A stretch of DNA of 64,000 nucleotides from Aquincola tertiaricarbonis (GTDB lineage: Bacteria; Pseudomonadota; Gammaproteobacteria; Burkholderiales; Burkholderiaceae_C). The position numbers and the translations under genes were made by a program. The notes under the pieces are model-generated. The model had not been told where the DNA came from, searched no databases, and saw only the letters and a program-made list of their open reading frames with translations. The stretch spans positions 992,001 through 1,056,000 of the forward strand of contig NZ_CP097635.1 of NCBI RefSeq assembly GCF_023573145.1. The letters run 5' to 3'. Within the stretch, counting starts at the first letter, position 1, and every line of letters begins with the position of its first letter. Positions 35,188-42,962 of the stretch are shown here, piece after piece.

Positions 35188-36372
35188 GGAAGGTCTGCAC
35201 AACTACGTGCCGATCCGAATAGCCTGACCGCCCTGCGCCAGGGATGATCACGCTCATGAAGCAGCTCGGACTTGGCCTGAACCTGTCGACGAAGAAGACC
35301 CGAAAGCGCGAGTTCCTCGAAGAGATGGAACGCGTGGTGCCGTGGTCGGCGCTGATGCAGGTGGTGGAGCCGTACTACCCCAAGGCCAAGACCGGACGGC
35401 CGCCGTTTCCCATCGAGACCATGCTGCGAGTTCACTACCTGCAGCAATGGTTCGCGCTGTCCGACCCGGCGATGGAAGAGGCGCTGCACGACATGCCCGT
35501 CTTCCGTGAGTTCGCTCGTTTGGGCGAAGGTGTCGAGCGATTGCCCGACGAGACCACCATCCTGAGGTTTCGGCACCTGCTGGAGAAGCACGATTTGGCC
35601 ACCGACATGCTGCGGGTGGTCAACGACATCCTCCAGGCCAAGGGCCTGATGATGAAGAAGGGCACCGTCGTCGACGCCACCTTGATCGCCGCGCCGAGTT
35701 CGACCAAGAACGCCGAGGGCGAGCGGGACCCCGAGATGAAGCAGGCCAAGAAGGGCAACCAGTGGTACTTCGGCATGAAGGCCCACATCGGCGTGGACGC
35801 GCACTCCGGCTTGGTGCACAGCGTCGTGGGCACGGCCGCCAGCGTCAACGACGTGACGCAGGCCGGCGCACTGCTGCACGGTGACGAGGAGGTCGCCTTT
35901 GGAGACGCGGGCTACCAAGGCGTGCACAAGCGCATCGAAGCCCAGGGGCCGCAGTGGCACGTGGCCATGCGGCCAGGGTTGCGGCGCAAGCTCAACCCGT
36001 TCATCGCGCCGCACTTCGAGGCGCTGAGCCTGGAGAAGTGGAAGGCAAGCATCCGGGCCAAGGTCGAGCATCCGTTCCGGGTAATCAAGCGGCAGTTCGG
36101 CTACACAAAGGTTCGCTACCGAGGATTGGCCAAGAACACGGCGCAGATCGCCACGCTCTTCGCGCTGTCAAACCTGTGGATGGCGAGGCGGCAGCTGATC
36201 GGAGCGCAGGGATGAGTGCGTCCGCGGTGCCTTGCAGGGGCCTGCGGAGCGCTGCAGCAGGCCCAACCGGGGCCTCGAAGACGCCGCGAATCGCCTCGGT
36301 GCAGCCAGACGGCGCTTGACGATCATCGAATCGGCTCGACGGGCGCATCGCATCGCGTTGTGCAGACCTTCC
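35188..36372 (+). mobile_element. IS5-group insertion sequence, copy 2
   Basis: 1,185 bp, apparently base-for-base the same as copy 1 (constant offset 29,592). CTAG lies on both sides (35184-35187, 36373-36376), but the left flank is an IS150-like element and the right flank a chemoreceptor gene end. As all IS5 copies here sit at CTAG-type sites, the matching flanks do not prove a single insertion. Confidence 0.93.
35244..36215 (+). CDS. IS5-family transposase (copy 2)
   Basis: The same 323-aa product as copy 1 at 5652-6623, with the DDE residues in VVDATLIAAPS, FGDAGYQG and KASIRAKVEHPFR. No difference from copy 1 was noticed. Presence of two identical active-looking copies points to recent movement or gene conversion. 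Confidence 0.93.
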   Translation: MITLMKQLGLGLNLSTKKTRKREFLEEMERVVPWSALMQVVEPYYPKAKTGRPPFPIETMLRVHYLQQWFALSDPAMEEALHDMPVFREFARLGEGVERLPDETTILRFRHLLEKHDLATDMLRVVNDILQAKGLMMKKGTVVDATLIAAPSSTKNAEGERDPEMKQAKKGNQWYFGMKAHIGVDAHSGLVHSVVGTAASVNDVTQAGALLHGDEEVAFGDAGYQGVHKRIEAQGPQWHVAMRPGLRRKLNPFIAPHFEALSLEKWKASIRAKVEHPFRVIKRQFGYTKVRYRGLAKNTAQIATLFALSNLWMARRQLIGAQG

Positions 36373-36477
36373 CTAGTGGAGCAGTCAGCCGCCGCGGCAA
36401 AGTCGCTCAGTGAGCAGGCGCGCAGCCTCTCGACGGTTGTTAGTGCCTTCCAGCTGCAGGCGGCCAACGCAGCTTGA
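36373..36477 (+). pseudogene. C-terminal fragment of a methyl-accepting chemotaxis protein
   Basis: From the CTAG flank the frame reads [20 protein letters not shown], then TVVSAFQLQAANAA and a stop. This is the usual C-terminus of a chemoreceptor signalling domain (compare [15 protein letters not shown] in the receptor at 23110). The rest of the gene is missing; the IS5 copy 2 begins exactly at the CTAG inside the Ala-Leu-Val codons. A receptor N-terminal stub of Aer-like type lies far away at 4648. Confidence 0.8.
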
Positions 36478-36721
36478 AGGGCCGGGGCTGTCCCCACGGT
36501 CGCGACGTCGCCCCGCAGCCAGTGTTCGCCCGGGGGTACCGGCTGCGTGCCAACGCGTAGGCCTCTTGGGGGCAGTGGCACTCGTGGTTGGCCGAGGCGC
36601 GATCGGGCGCCCGCCAAATGGCTTGCACGATGGGCTCCCGAAGTCGTGAGCGGACACGGACTCGAGCTCTGCGGCGCGCCTCAAGCGCTCTATATACCTT
36701 CTAAGTCAACACGAGAGAACC

Positions 36722-37012
36722 ATGTCCCAAGCCACTGCCAGCAACATGATCGACGTCCGGGCCATCCCGGGACCCGAGCGTCACGCGACCATCTTCGCCG
36801 CGTTCAAAGCCCTCGCCATCGGCGACGCCCTCGAGATCAGCAACGACCACGACCCCCGGCCGCTGTACCACCAGTTCCAGGCCGAGGTGCCGGGCAACTT
36901 CTCCTGGATGTACCTGCAGAACGGTCCGGCGGTGTGGCGCGTGAGCGTCCAGAAGCTCGGGCGCTCCCACGGCGCCGGCGGGTGCTGCGGCGTGTGTGGC
37001 GGTGGCGCCTGA
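36722..37012 (+). CDS. DUF2249 protein next to the NO reductase
   Basis: A 96-aa protein: IDVRAIPGPERHATIFAAFK, AIGDALEISNDHDPRPLYHQ and FSWMYLQNGPAVWRVSVQKL are the DUF2249 pattern, followed by a Cys/Gly-rich tail CCGVCGGG that could bind metal. DUF2249 proteins are often encoded with denitrification and NO-response genes; their function is not settled. It is the first gene of the NO module, 37 bases before norB, with an AT-rich stretch (TATATACCTTC) upstream that may be its promoter. Confidence 0.82.
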   Translation: MSQATASNMIDVRAIPGPERHATIFAAFKALAIGDALEISNDHDPRPLYHQFQAEVPGNFSWMYLQNGPAVWRVSVQKLGRSHGAGGCCGVCGGGA

Positions 37013-37049
37013 ACCGCCGGACGGACAACCAATTCCAGGAACAGATCCC

Positions 37050-39329
37050 ATGAAATCAACCCAAAGGCTGTGGCGCTGGCTCGGCCTCATCTTCGTGGTG
37101 TCGTTCGGGGCCCTCGGCTACCTCGGATGGCAGATCTACCTGACCGCGCCCCCCATCCCCAAGGCCGTGGTCACCTCCGACGGCGAGGTCCTCTTCAGCG
37201 GCGAGCAGGTGCAGCGCGGCCAGCAGGCCTGGATGGCCGCCGGCGGCCAGCAGCTGGGCACCGTCTGGGGCCACGGCAGCTATGTCGCGCCCGACTGGTC
37301 GGCCGACTGGTTGCACCGAGAAGCCACGGCACTGCAGGCCATCCGCAGCGCCGAGCAGCGCAAGGTCGCGCCAAACTTGACCGACGCCGACCAGGCCGCC
37401 ATCAATGCCCGCGTGCGTGACGAGATGCGCCGCAATACCTACAACGAGTCGACTGGCACCGTGACGGTGTCGGCCGAACGCGCGCAGGCCATCCGCGAGG
37501 TCGCAGGCCACTTCGACGGCCTGTTCGGCACGGAGCCGTCGTTGGCCAAGTTGCGCGACCAGTACGCCATGACCGAAGGCGCCCTGCCCGAGAAGGCGGA
37601 TCGCCAGGCGCTGACCGCGTTCTTCTTCTGGACGTCGTGGGCCGCTGCCACCAACCGCCCGGGCGAGACCGAACTCTCGTACACCAGCAACTGGCCGCAC
37701 GAGCCGCTGGTGGGCAACACGATGTCGACCTCGGCCGCGGTGTGGTCGATGGTCAGCATCATCCTGCTGCTCGCCGGTATCGCCGCCATGCTCTGGCTGC
37801 ACGGCGCCGACAAGCATGAGGAGGAAGCCAGGGTGCCGGCGTGCGACCCGCTGCTCGGCGCCAAGGCGACGCCCTCGATGAAGGCAACGCGCAAGTACTT
37901 CTTCACCGTCATCGGCCTGATGCTGCTGCAGATCGGCATGGGCGCCATCACCGCGCACTATGCGGTCGAGGGCCAGGCGTTCTTCGGCATTCCGCTGGCG
38001 CAGGTGCTGCCCTACGTCGTCAGCCGCACCATCCACACGCAGATCGGCATCTTCTGGATCGCCACCGTCTGGCTGGCCACGGGGCTGTACGTCGCGCCCT
38101 TGCTCTCGGGCAAGGAGCCGAAGTTCCAGAAGCTCGGTGTCGACCTGCTCTTCTGGGCGCTCATCGTCGTCGTGCTGGGCTCCACCTTCACAGGCTGGCT
38201 GGGCACGCTGCAACACCGCGGCGTCGACTTCAGCTTCTGGGTCGGCAACCAGGGGCTGGATTTCACGAGCATGGGCCGCGTCTGGCAGATCCTGCTGTTC
38301 ATCGGCCTGCTGTTCTGGGTCTTCCTGCTCGGCCGCGCGCTGTGGCCCGCGCTGAAGAAGCCCTCGGAGACTCGTGGGCTGATCGCCATGGTGTTCCTGT
38401 CGGCGACCTGCATCGGCGGCTTCTACGCGACCTCCCTCACCTGGGGCCAGCACACCCACTACTCGATGATCGAGTACTGGCGCTGGTGGCTGGTGCACCT
38501 CTGGGTCGAGGGTTTCTTCGAAGTGTTCGCCACCGCCGTGGTCGCGCTGATCTTCACCAACCTGGGCCTGATCCGCGCCGCCTCGGCGAACCGCGCCATC
38601 ATCGCGGAGACCATCGTGTTCCTGTTCGGCGGCATCCTGGGCACGCTGCACCACCTGTACTGGACCGGTACGCCGACCTCGGTGATCGCCGTGGGCTCGG
38701 TGTTCTCGGCGCTCGAAGTCGTGCCGCTGACGCTGATCGGCCTGGAAGCACTGCAGACCTATCGCCGCTCGAAAGCGGTGCCCTGGCTCAATGCCTACAA
38801 GTGGGTCATCCTGTCCTTCGTCGCGGTGGGCTTCTGGAACACGGTCGGGGCCGGCCTGCTGGGCTTCGCCATCAACCCGCCGGCCTCGCTGTACTACGTG
38901 CAGGGCCTGAACATGACGGCGGCCCACGGGCACGCGGCGCTGTTCGGCGTCTACGGCATGCTGGGCATCGGCCTGATGCTGTTCTGCCTGCGCGGCCTGT
39001 ACGACCGGGCACTGCACGCCGACAAGTTCCTGAAGCCTGCCTTCTGGAGCCTGAACATCGGCCTGGCGATGATGGTGTTCCTGTCGCTGCTGCCGGCCGG
39101 CATCTACCAGGCCTGGGCCAGCATCAGCAAGGGGCTGTGGTATGCGCGCTCGCCGGAGATCATCCACTCACCGGTGATGGAGACGCTGGTGTGGCTGCGC
39201 GTACCGGGCGACATCGTGTTTGCGGCCGGAAGCGTGCTGCTGGCGGTCTACGCTTGGCGGCTGCTCAGACCGGCGCGCCGCGCCGCGGCCGTGCCGGCCG
39301 GCGTGACGCCTTCGCTGGCCAAGCGCTGA
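37050..39329 (+). CDS. norB: Quinol-dependent nitric oxide reductase (qNOR)
   Basis: A 759-aa single-subunit NO reductase that reduces 2 NO to N2O with electrons from quinol. The N-terminal extension (residues about 30-220) fused to the 12-helix core marks the qNOR class rather than the NorBC type. Metal ligands line up: H329 and H628 for low-spin haem b, H626 for haem b3, and H483, E487, H534 and H535 for the non-haem iron (LVHLWVEGFFEVF; GTLHHLYW; NMTAAHGHAALFG). ATG 37050 is chosen because the first membrane helix (LGLIFVVSFGALGYLGW) begins shortly after; the frame is open to 36996. Followed by a hairpin and an NsrR-like gene. Intact. Confidence 0.95.
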   Translation: MKSTQRLWRWLGLIFVVSFGALGYLGWQIYLTAPPIPKAVVTSDGEVLFSGEQVQRGQQAWMAAGGQQLGTVWGHGSYVAPDWSADWLHREATALQAIRSAEQRKVAPNLTDADQAAINARVRDEMRRNTYNESTGTVTVSAERAQAIREVAGHFDGLFGTEPSLAKLRDQYAMTEGALPEKADRQALTAFFFWTSWAAATNRPGETELSYTSNWPHEPLVGNTMSTSAAVWSMVSIILLLAGIAAMLWLHGADKHEEEARVPACDPLLGAKATPSMKATRKYFFTVIGLMLLQIGMGAITAHYAVEGQAFFGIPLAQVLPYVVSRTIHTQIGIFWIATVWLATGLYVAPLLSGKEPKFQKLGVDLLFWALIVVVLGSTFTGWLGTLQHRGVDFSFWVGNQGLDFTSMGRVWQILLFIGLLFWVFLLGRALWPALKKPSETRGLIAMVFLSATCIGGFYATSLTWGQHTHYSMIEYWRWWLVHLWVEGFFEVFATAVVALIFTNLGLIRAASANRAIIAETIVFLFGGILGTLHHLYWTGTPTSVIAVGSVFSALEVVPLTLIGLEALQTYRRSKAVPWLNAYKWVILSFVAVGFWNTVGAGLLGFAINPPASLYYVQGLNMTAAHGHAALFGVYGMLGIGLMLFCLRGLYDRALHADKFLKPAFWSLNIGLAMMVFLSLLPAGIYQAWASISKGLWYARSPEIIHSPVMETLVWLRVPGDIVFAAGSVLLAVYAWRLLRPARRAAAVPAGVTPSLAKR

Positions 39330-39337
39330 CACTCCCC

Positions 39338-39360
39338 GGGGAGGGCCATGGGCCCTCCCC
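39338..39360 (+). terminator. Strong hairpin between norB and the nsrR-like gene
   Basis: GGGGAGGGCC and GGCCCTCCCC make a perfect 10-bp stem with an ATG loop, 8 bases after the norB stop and 17 before the regulator start. It is followed by TCCTTCCTTCC rather than a pure U-run, so partial termination or mRNA protection is likely. Confidence 0.6.
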
Positions 39361-39377
39361 TCCTTCCTTCCGCGACC

Positions 39378-39820
39378 ATGAAACTCACCACCTTCACCGA
39401 CTACAGCCTGCGTGTGCTGATCTACCTTGCGGCCGACACGACACGCCGGGCGACCATCGCCGAGATCGCCGCGTCGTTCGGGGTCTCCGAGAATCACCTG
39501 GTCAAGGTGGTCCACTTCCTGGGCAAGCAGGGCTGGATCGACACCGTGCGCGGCAAAGGAGGCGGCATCCTGCTGGCCATTCCGCCCGAGCAGGTGAACG
39601 TCGGCCGTGTCGTGCGCGACACCGAAGGCGCGGCGGTGCCGGCCGAGTGCTTCTCCGAGGGTGGTGGCCACTGCGTCATCGCCTCCTGCTGCCGCCTGAA
39701 GGGCGTGCTCGGCGAAGCGGTCACGGCGTTCTACGCGGTGCTGGACCCCGCTACACCCTCGCCGACCTGTCGCGCAATCGGCAGACGCTGGGCAAGGTGC
39801 TGATGATCCAGGCCGCCTGA
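39378..39820 (+). pseudogene. nsrR: NsrR-like Rrf2 NO-sensing repressor, frameshifted near its C-terminus
   Basis: From ATG 39378: an Rrf2 winged helix (MKLTTFTDYSLRVLIYLAAD, IAEIAASFGVSENHLVKVVH, GWIDTVRGKGGGILLA) and an Fe-S cysteine cluster C91, C99, C104, C105 (ECFSEGGGHCVIASCCRL). In NsrR a nitrosylated [2Fe-2S] or [4Fe-4S] cluster releases DNA. At about 39745-39750, in CTGGACCCCGCTAC, the frame diverts to an unrelated 17-residue ending (stop 39803), while the adjacent frame gives the normal ending RYTLADLSRNRQTLGKVLMI to 39820. The DNA-binding and cluster parts precede the shift, so partial function cannot be excluded; a sequencing error in the C-run is also possible. Confidence 0.8.
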
Positions 39821-39825
39821 GCACC

Positions 39826-40182
39826 ATGGACACGACGCCTACCCCTGCCGACGCTGGACCGTCTTACGCCTACACCGGGCCGCACGCGCTGCGCCAGCCC
39901 ATCGAGGCGGCCCTGCGCCAGGTGGTCGACCCCGAGGTGGCAATGACCATCGTCGATGTCGGACTGGTGTATGGCGTCAGCGTCACCGACGACCTGGTGC
40001 ACGTGGTGATGACGATGACTTCGGCGGCCTGCCCGGTCACCGACGTGATCCTGGGCGACGTGGAGTCTGAATTGGACCGGGTCGTTCCGCCGACGATGAA
40101 GATCCGTGTCGAACTCGTTTGGGAGCCGGCTTGGACCACCGACCGCATGAGCGCGCGGGCCAAGGCCTTCATGGGCTGGTAG
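39826..40182 (+). CDS. MIP18/DUF59 (SufT/PaaD-like) Fe-S assembly factor
   Basis: A 118-aa protein with the DUF59 core: LRQPIEAALRQVVDPEVAMT, IVDVGLVYGVSVTDDLVHVV and the Cys-containing MTSAACPVTDVILGDVE; the C-terminus VELVWEPAWTTDRMSARAKA is usual for this family. Such proteins help mature Fe-S proteins. Here it lies 5 bases after the NsrR-like gene and before the NnrS-type genes, suggesting a part in building or repairing NO-sensitive clusters. Confidence 0.88.
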   Translation: MDTTPTPADAGPSYAYTGPHALRQPIEAALRQVVDPEVAMTIVDVGLVYGVSVTDDLVHVVMTMTSAACPVTDVILGDVESELDRVVPPTMKIRVELVWEPAWTTDRMSARAKAFMGW

Positions 40183-40198
40183 CCCAGGACGAATCTCC

Positions 40199-41347
40199 AT
40201 GCATGACGATGCATCCCCCCGGACGCCGGTGCGCGTGCTAATCCTGCGCGCCCTGTTCCTGTCGGTCGTCGCCTCCCTGCTCGTGACCGGGATCATCGGT
40301 GGCCTGCTTCGCGCCGGCGTGGCCGTGCCTCTCCCGGCCCACAGCGCCTGGCCGGGCCAGGCGGTGCTGGCCCACGCCTTCCTGATGATCTGCGCCTTCA
40401 TGGGCACCGTCATCGGGATCGAGCGTGCCATCGCCGTGAAGGCCCGGGCGGCTTTCGCAGCGCCGGTGCTCTCGGCGCTGGCGGGCGTGTCGATGCTGGC
40501 GGGCGCCCCCATGGTCGCCGGCTGGCTGGCCGTGCTGGCGTCGCTGGGCTTCATCGCGGTGAACGTGACCGTGGTGTCGCGTCAGAAGGCGGCCCACACC
40601 CTGCTACTGCTCACCGGGGCGACCGCCTGGCTGGTCGGCAACCTGCTGCTCGCGCTGGGCTCGCAGGCCGCCGCCGTCGTTCCCTGGTGGTTCTCGTTCC
40701 TGGTGCTGACGATTGCCGCCGAGCGCCTGGAGATGACCCGCCTGATGCGCCGCCGCAGCGGTGCGGCGGCGGCGCTGTACGTCTGCCTCGGGCTGATGCT
40801 GGCAGGCTCCGCCGTCTTCGCGGTGTCGCCCGTCTGGGGCGGCTGGCTGTACGGCCTGTCTCTGGCCGGCCTGGCCCTGTGGCTGGTCAGCTTCGACATT
40901 GCCCGGCGCACGATCTCGTCACACGGCCTGAGCCGCTACATGGCGGTGTGCCTCTTGCTGGGGTACGCCTGGCTCGCGGTCGCCGGCATCGCTTGGATCG
41001 CCACCTCGCTGGGTTACTCCGCGCGCGTCGCCGCGCTGCATGCGCTGGGCCTCGGCTTCATCTTCAGCATGATGCTCGGGCACGCGCCGGTCATCCTGCC
41101 GGCACTCGCCCGGGTCAAGCTCCTGTTTGGCTGGTTCTTCTACGTGCCGCTGGCGCTGCTGCATTCCTCGCTGGCGCTGCGGCTGTTCTTCGGCCCGTTC
41201 GACTTCGCGCTACTCGGCGCCGGCGCCGCGGGCAATGCGGCCGCGATCGCGGTCTTCGCCGCGACCATGGTCGCATCGGTCTTGGCCTGGCGCGCAAGGC
41301 ACCCGGCCCCCCACAGGAAACGCCATGCCGTCCCTGCGCCTCATTGA
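40199..41347 (+). CDS. Polytopic membrane protein of the NnrS neighbourhood
   Basis: A 382-aa protein with about 11-12 hydrophobic helices, including FLSVVASLLVTGIIGGLLRA, HAFLMICAFMGTVIGIERAI and ALHALGLGFIFSMMLGHAPV. Histidines within helices (HAFLM; LHALGLGF; MLGHAPV) recall the haem/copper-binding pattern of NnrS, and the overall layout resembles a diverged NnrS paralogue. It overlaps nnrS by 23 bases, so the two are likely co-translated. Function is unproven; a role in NO tolerance is inferred from context. Confidence 0.7.
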   Translation: MHDDASPRTPVRVLILRALFLSVVASLLVTGIIGGLLRAGVAVPLPAHSAWPGQAVLAHAFLMICAFMGTVIGIERAIAVKARAAFAAPVLSALAGVSMLAGAPMVAGWLAVLASLGFIAVNVTVVSRQKAAHTLLLLTGATAWLVGNLLLALGSQAAAVVPWWFSFLVLTIAAERLEMTRLMRRRSGAAAALYVCLGLMLAGSAVFAVSPVWGGWLYGLSLAGLALWLVSFDIARRTISSHGLSRYMAVCLLLGYAWLAVAGIAWIATSLGYSARVAALHALGLGFIFSMMLGHAPVILPALARVKLLFGWFFYVPLALLHSSLALRLFFGPFDFALLGAGAAGNAAAIAVFAATMVASVLAWRARHPAPHRKRHAVPAPH

Positions 41348-42515
41348 GGAACCCCCGGCGCCACCCGCGAGCCGATTCGCGCTGTGGGAACTGGGGTTCC
41401 GGCCGTTCTACCTGCTCGCCAGCGCCTTTGCTGCCCTGTCGATCCCGCTGTGGGCCTTGCAGTTCTCGGGCCTGTTGGGACACAGCTACCTGGCGGGGCC
41501 GGTCTGGCATGCCCACGAGATGCTGTTTGGGTTTGCCCTGGCGGTGATCGTCGGCTTCCTCTTCACCGCCGGCCGGAACTGGACGAGCCGGCCCACGCCC
41601 ACCGGTCCCTTGCTGGCGGCCCTGGCGGGCTTGTGGCTCGCCGGGCGCGCGCTCGTACTCACCCCCTTCGGCTGGGCGGCCGCGGCAGTCAATGTGGCCT
41701 TCCCGCTGGCCGCTGCGGTCGCGCTGGCAATCCCCTTCTTCAAGGCCCGCAACCGGCGCAACTACTTCTTCGTCGGCCTGCTGGTACTGATGTCAGTGGC
41801 CGCAGGCTTCGTCCACCTCGCGCAGCTGGGCCTCAGCCGCCTGCCGGCCTGGGCCGGCCTTCAGATCGGCCTGGACCTGGTCCTGTTCATCATCTCGGTG
41901 ATGGGCGGACGCGTGATCCCGATGTTCACCAACAACGGCGTGCCCGGTGCTGCCGCCACGCGCCATCCGTTTGTCGAGAAGGCCGCGCTGGGGTCCGTGC
42001 TGGTGCTGGCCGCGGCCGATGTCGTGGGGATCCGGGGTCTGCCCCTGGCCCTGCTGGCGGCTGCCGCCTGCATGGCACACGCTGCCCGCTGGTCACTCTG
42101 GCAGCCCTGGAAGACGGGGCGGGTCCCGCTCGTCTGGGTGCTTCATCTGGCCTACCTGTGGGTGCCGGTTCACCTGGTGTTGCGCGCCCTGGCCGAACTC
42201 GGCGTCGTCGCGCCGTCGGCCGCGACCCATGCCCTGAACGTTGGCGCGGTGGGTGGCCTCATCATCGGCATGATGACCCGCACCGCCCGCGGGCACACCG
42301 CGCGGCCGCTCAAGGCTGACCAGTTCGATACGGCCTGCTACCTGCTCGTCCTGCTGTCCGGCGTGGCGCGTGTCGTCGTTCCGCTCGTGGCGCCGGGGCA
42401 CACGATCGTTGCGGTGCAGTGTTCGGCCGCACTGTGGTCCGCAGGCTTCGGGCTGTATGCGGTGCGCTACTGGCCCGTGCTGACGCGTTCGAGGCTCGAT
42501 GGGAAACCCGGATGA
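41325..42515 (+). CDS. nnrS: NnrS family NO-response membrane protein
   Basis: A 396-aa protein from ATG 41325 with about 12 membrane helices. NnrS signatures: ALWELGFRPFYLLASAFAAL, GPVWHAHEMLFGFALAVIVG, LFTAGRNWTSRPTPTGPLLA, ISVMGGRVIPMFTNNG and HALNVGAVGGLIIGMMTRTA. NnrS is a haem- and copper-containing membrane protein that protects against nitrosative stress. Its stop overlaps the next gene (ATGA) and its start overlaps the previous gene, so it is central to a coupled operon. Confidence 0.92.
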   Translation: MPSLRLIEEPPAPPASRFALWELGFRPFYLLASAFAALSIPLWALQFSGLLGHSYLAGPVWHAHEMLFGFALAVIVGFLFTAGRNWTSRPTPTGPLLAALAGLWLAGRALVLTPFGWAAAAVNVAFPLAAAVALAIPFFKARNRRNYFFVGLLVLMSVAAGFVHLAQLGLSRLPAWAGLQIGLDLVLFIISVMGGRVIPMFTNNGVPGAAATRHPFVEKAALGSVLVLAAADVVGIRGLPLALLAAAACMAHAARWSLWQPWKTGRVPLVWVLHLAYLWVPVHLVLRALAELGVVAPSAATHALNVGAVGGLIIGMMTRTARGHTARPLKADQFDTACYLLVLLSGVARVVVPLVAPGHTIVAVQCSAALWSAGFGLYAVRYWPVLTRSRLDGKPG

Positions 42516-42910
42516 GCCTCGACTACACGACCGTGAAGCTGGTTCACCAGGGCGCCGTGGTGCTCTCGGTCGCCGGCTTCTTCGCCCGCGCATGGGCCAG
42601 CCTCGCTGGCGCAGGCTGGGTCCGCTCGCGGGTCGCCAAGACGGTGCCCCATGTCGTCGATACGGTGCTGCTGCTGTCGGCGCTCAGCCTGGCCTGGCTG
42701 CTGCGCCTCGATCCCCGTGATGCGCCCTGGCTGACCGCCAAGATCGTCGGCCTGGTCGTCTACGTCGCGCTGGGCGTCGTGGCGCTGCGGCCTGGCCGGC
42801 CCCTGTGGGTCCGGGCAACGGCCTGGATGGCGGCGCTGGCCATCGTCGGCTGGATCGTTTCCGTGGCCATCACGAAGAGTCCGTTCGGATTCTTCGCGAC
42901 AGTCTTTTGA
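42512..42910 (+). CDS. SirB2-like small membrane protein
   Basis: A 132-aa protein with four hydrophobic helices: TTVKLVHQGAVVLSVAGFFA, DTVLLLSALSLAWLLRL, KIVGLVVYVALGVVALRPG and AALAIVGWIVSVAITKSPF. This is the SirB/SirB2 family layout with the histidine near the first helix. Coupled to nnrS by an ATGA overlap. SirB-type genes often sit next to nnrS in proteobacteria; the biochemical role is unknown. Confidence 0.82.
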   Translation: MSLDYTTVKLVHQGAVVLSVAGFFARAWASLAGAGWVRSRVAKTVPHVVDTVLLLSALSLAWLLRLDPRDAPWLTAKIVGLVVYVALGVVALRPGRPLWVRATAWMAALAIVGWIVSVAITKSPFGFFATVF

Positions 42911-42962
42911 CCATTTGCATGACCTGCGCCATGTCCGCGAGGCATAGACGACCCACCCTGCC

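Noticed and set aside
5596..36372. A classical composite transposon bounded by the two IS5 copies
   Set aside because: No single target duplication encloses the pair in a way that differs from ordinary IS5 sites, and the cargo is a patchwork of other insertions. Kept only as a recombination finding.
36690..36721. NsrR or FNR site upstream of the DUF2249 gene
   Set aside because: The AT-rich stretch does not match an 11-1-11 NsrR palindrome or TTGAT-N4-ATCAA closely enough to call.
37056..39167. 703-aa minus-strand open frame opposite norB
   Set aside because: Composition is shadow-like (His, Gln, Gly, Arg) and the opposite strand carries all qNOR metal ligands.
37841..39820. 659-aa plus frame inside norB
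   Set aside because: Wrong frame through norB; only its last about 25 codons are meaningful, as the displaced C-terminus of the NsrR-like protein.
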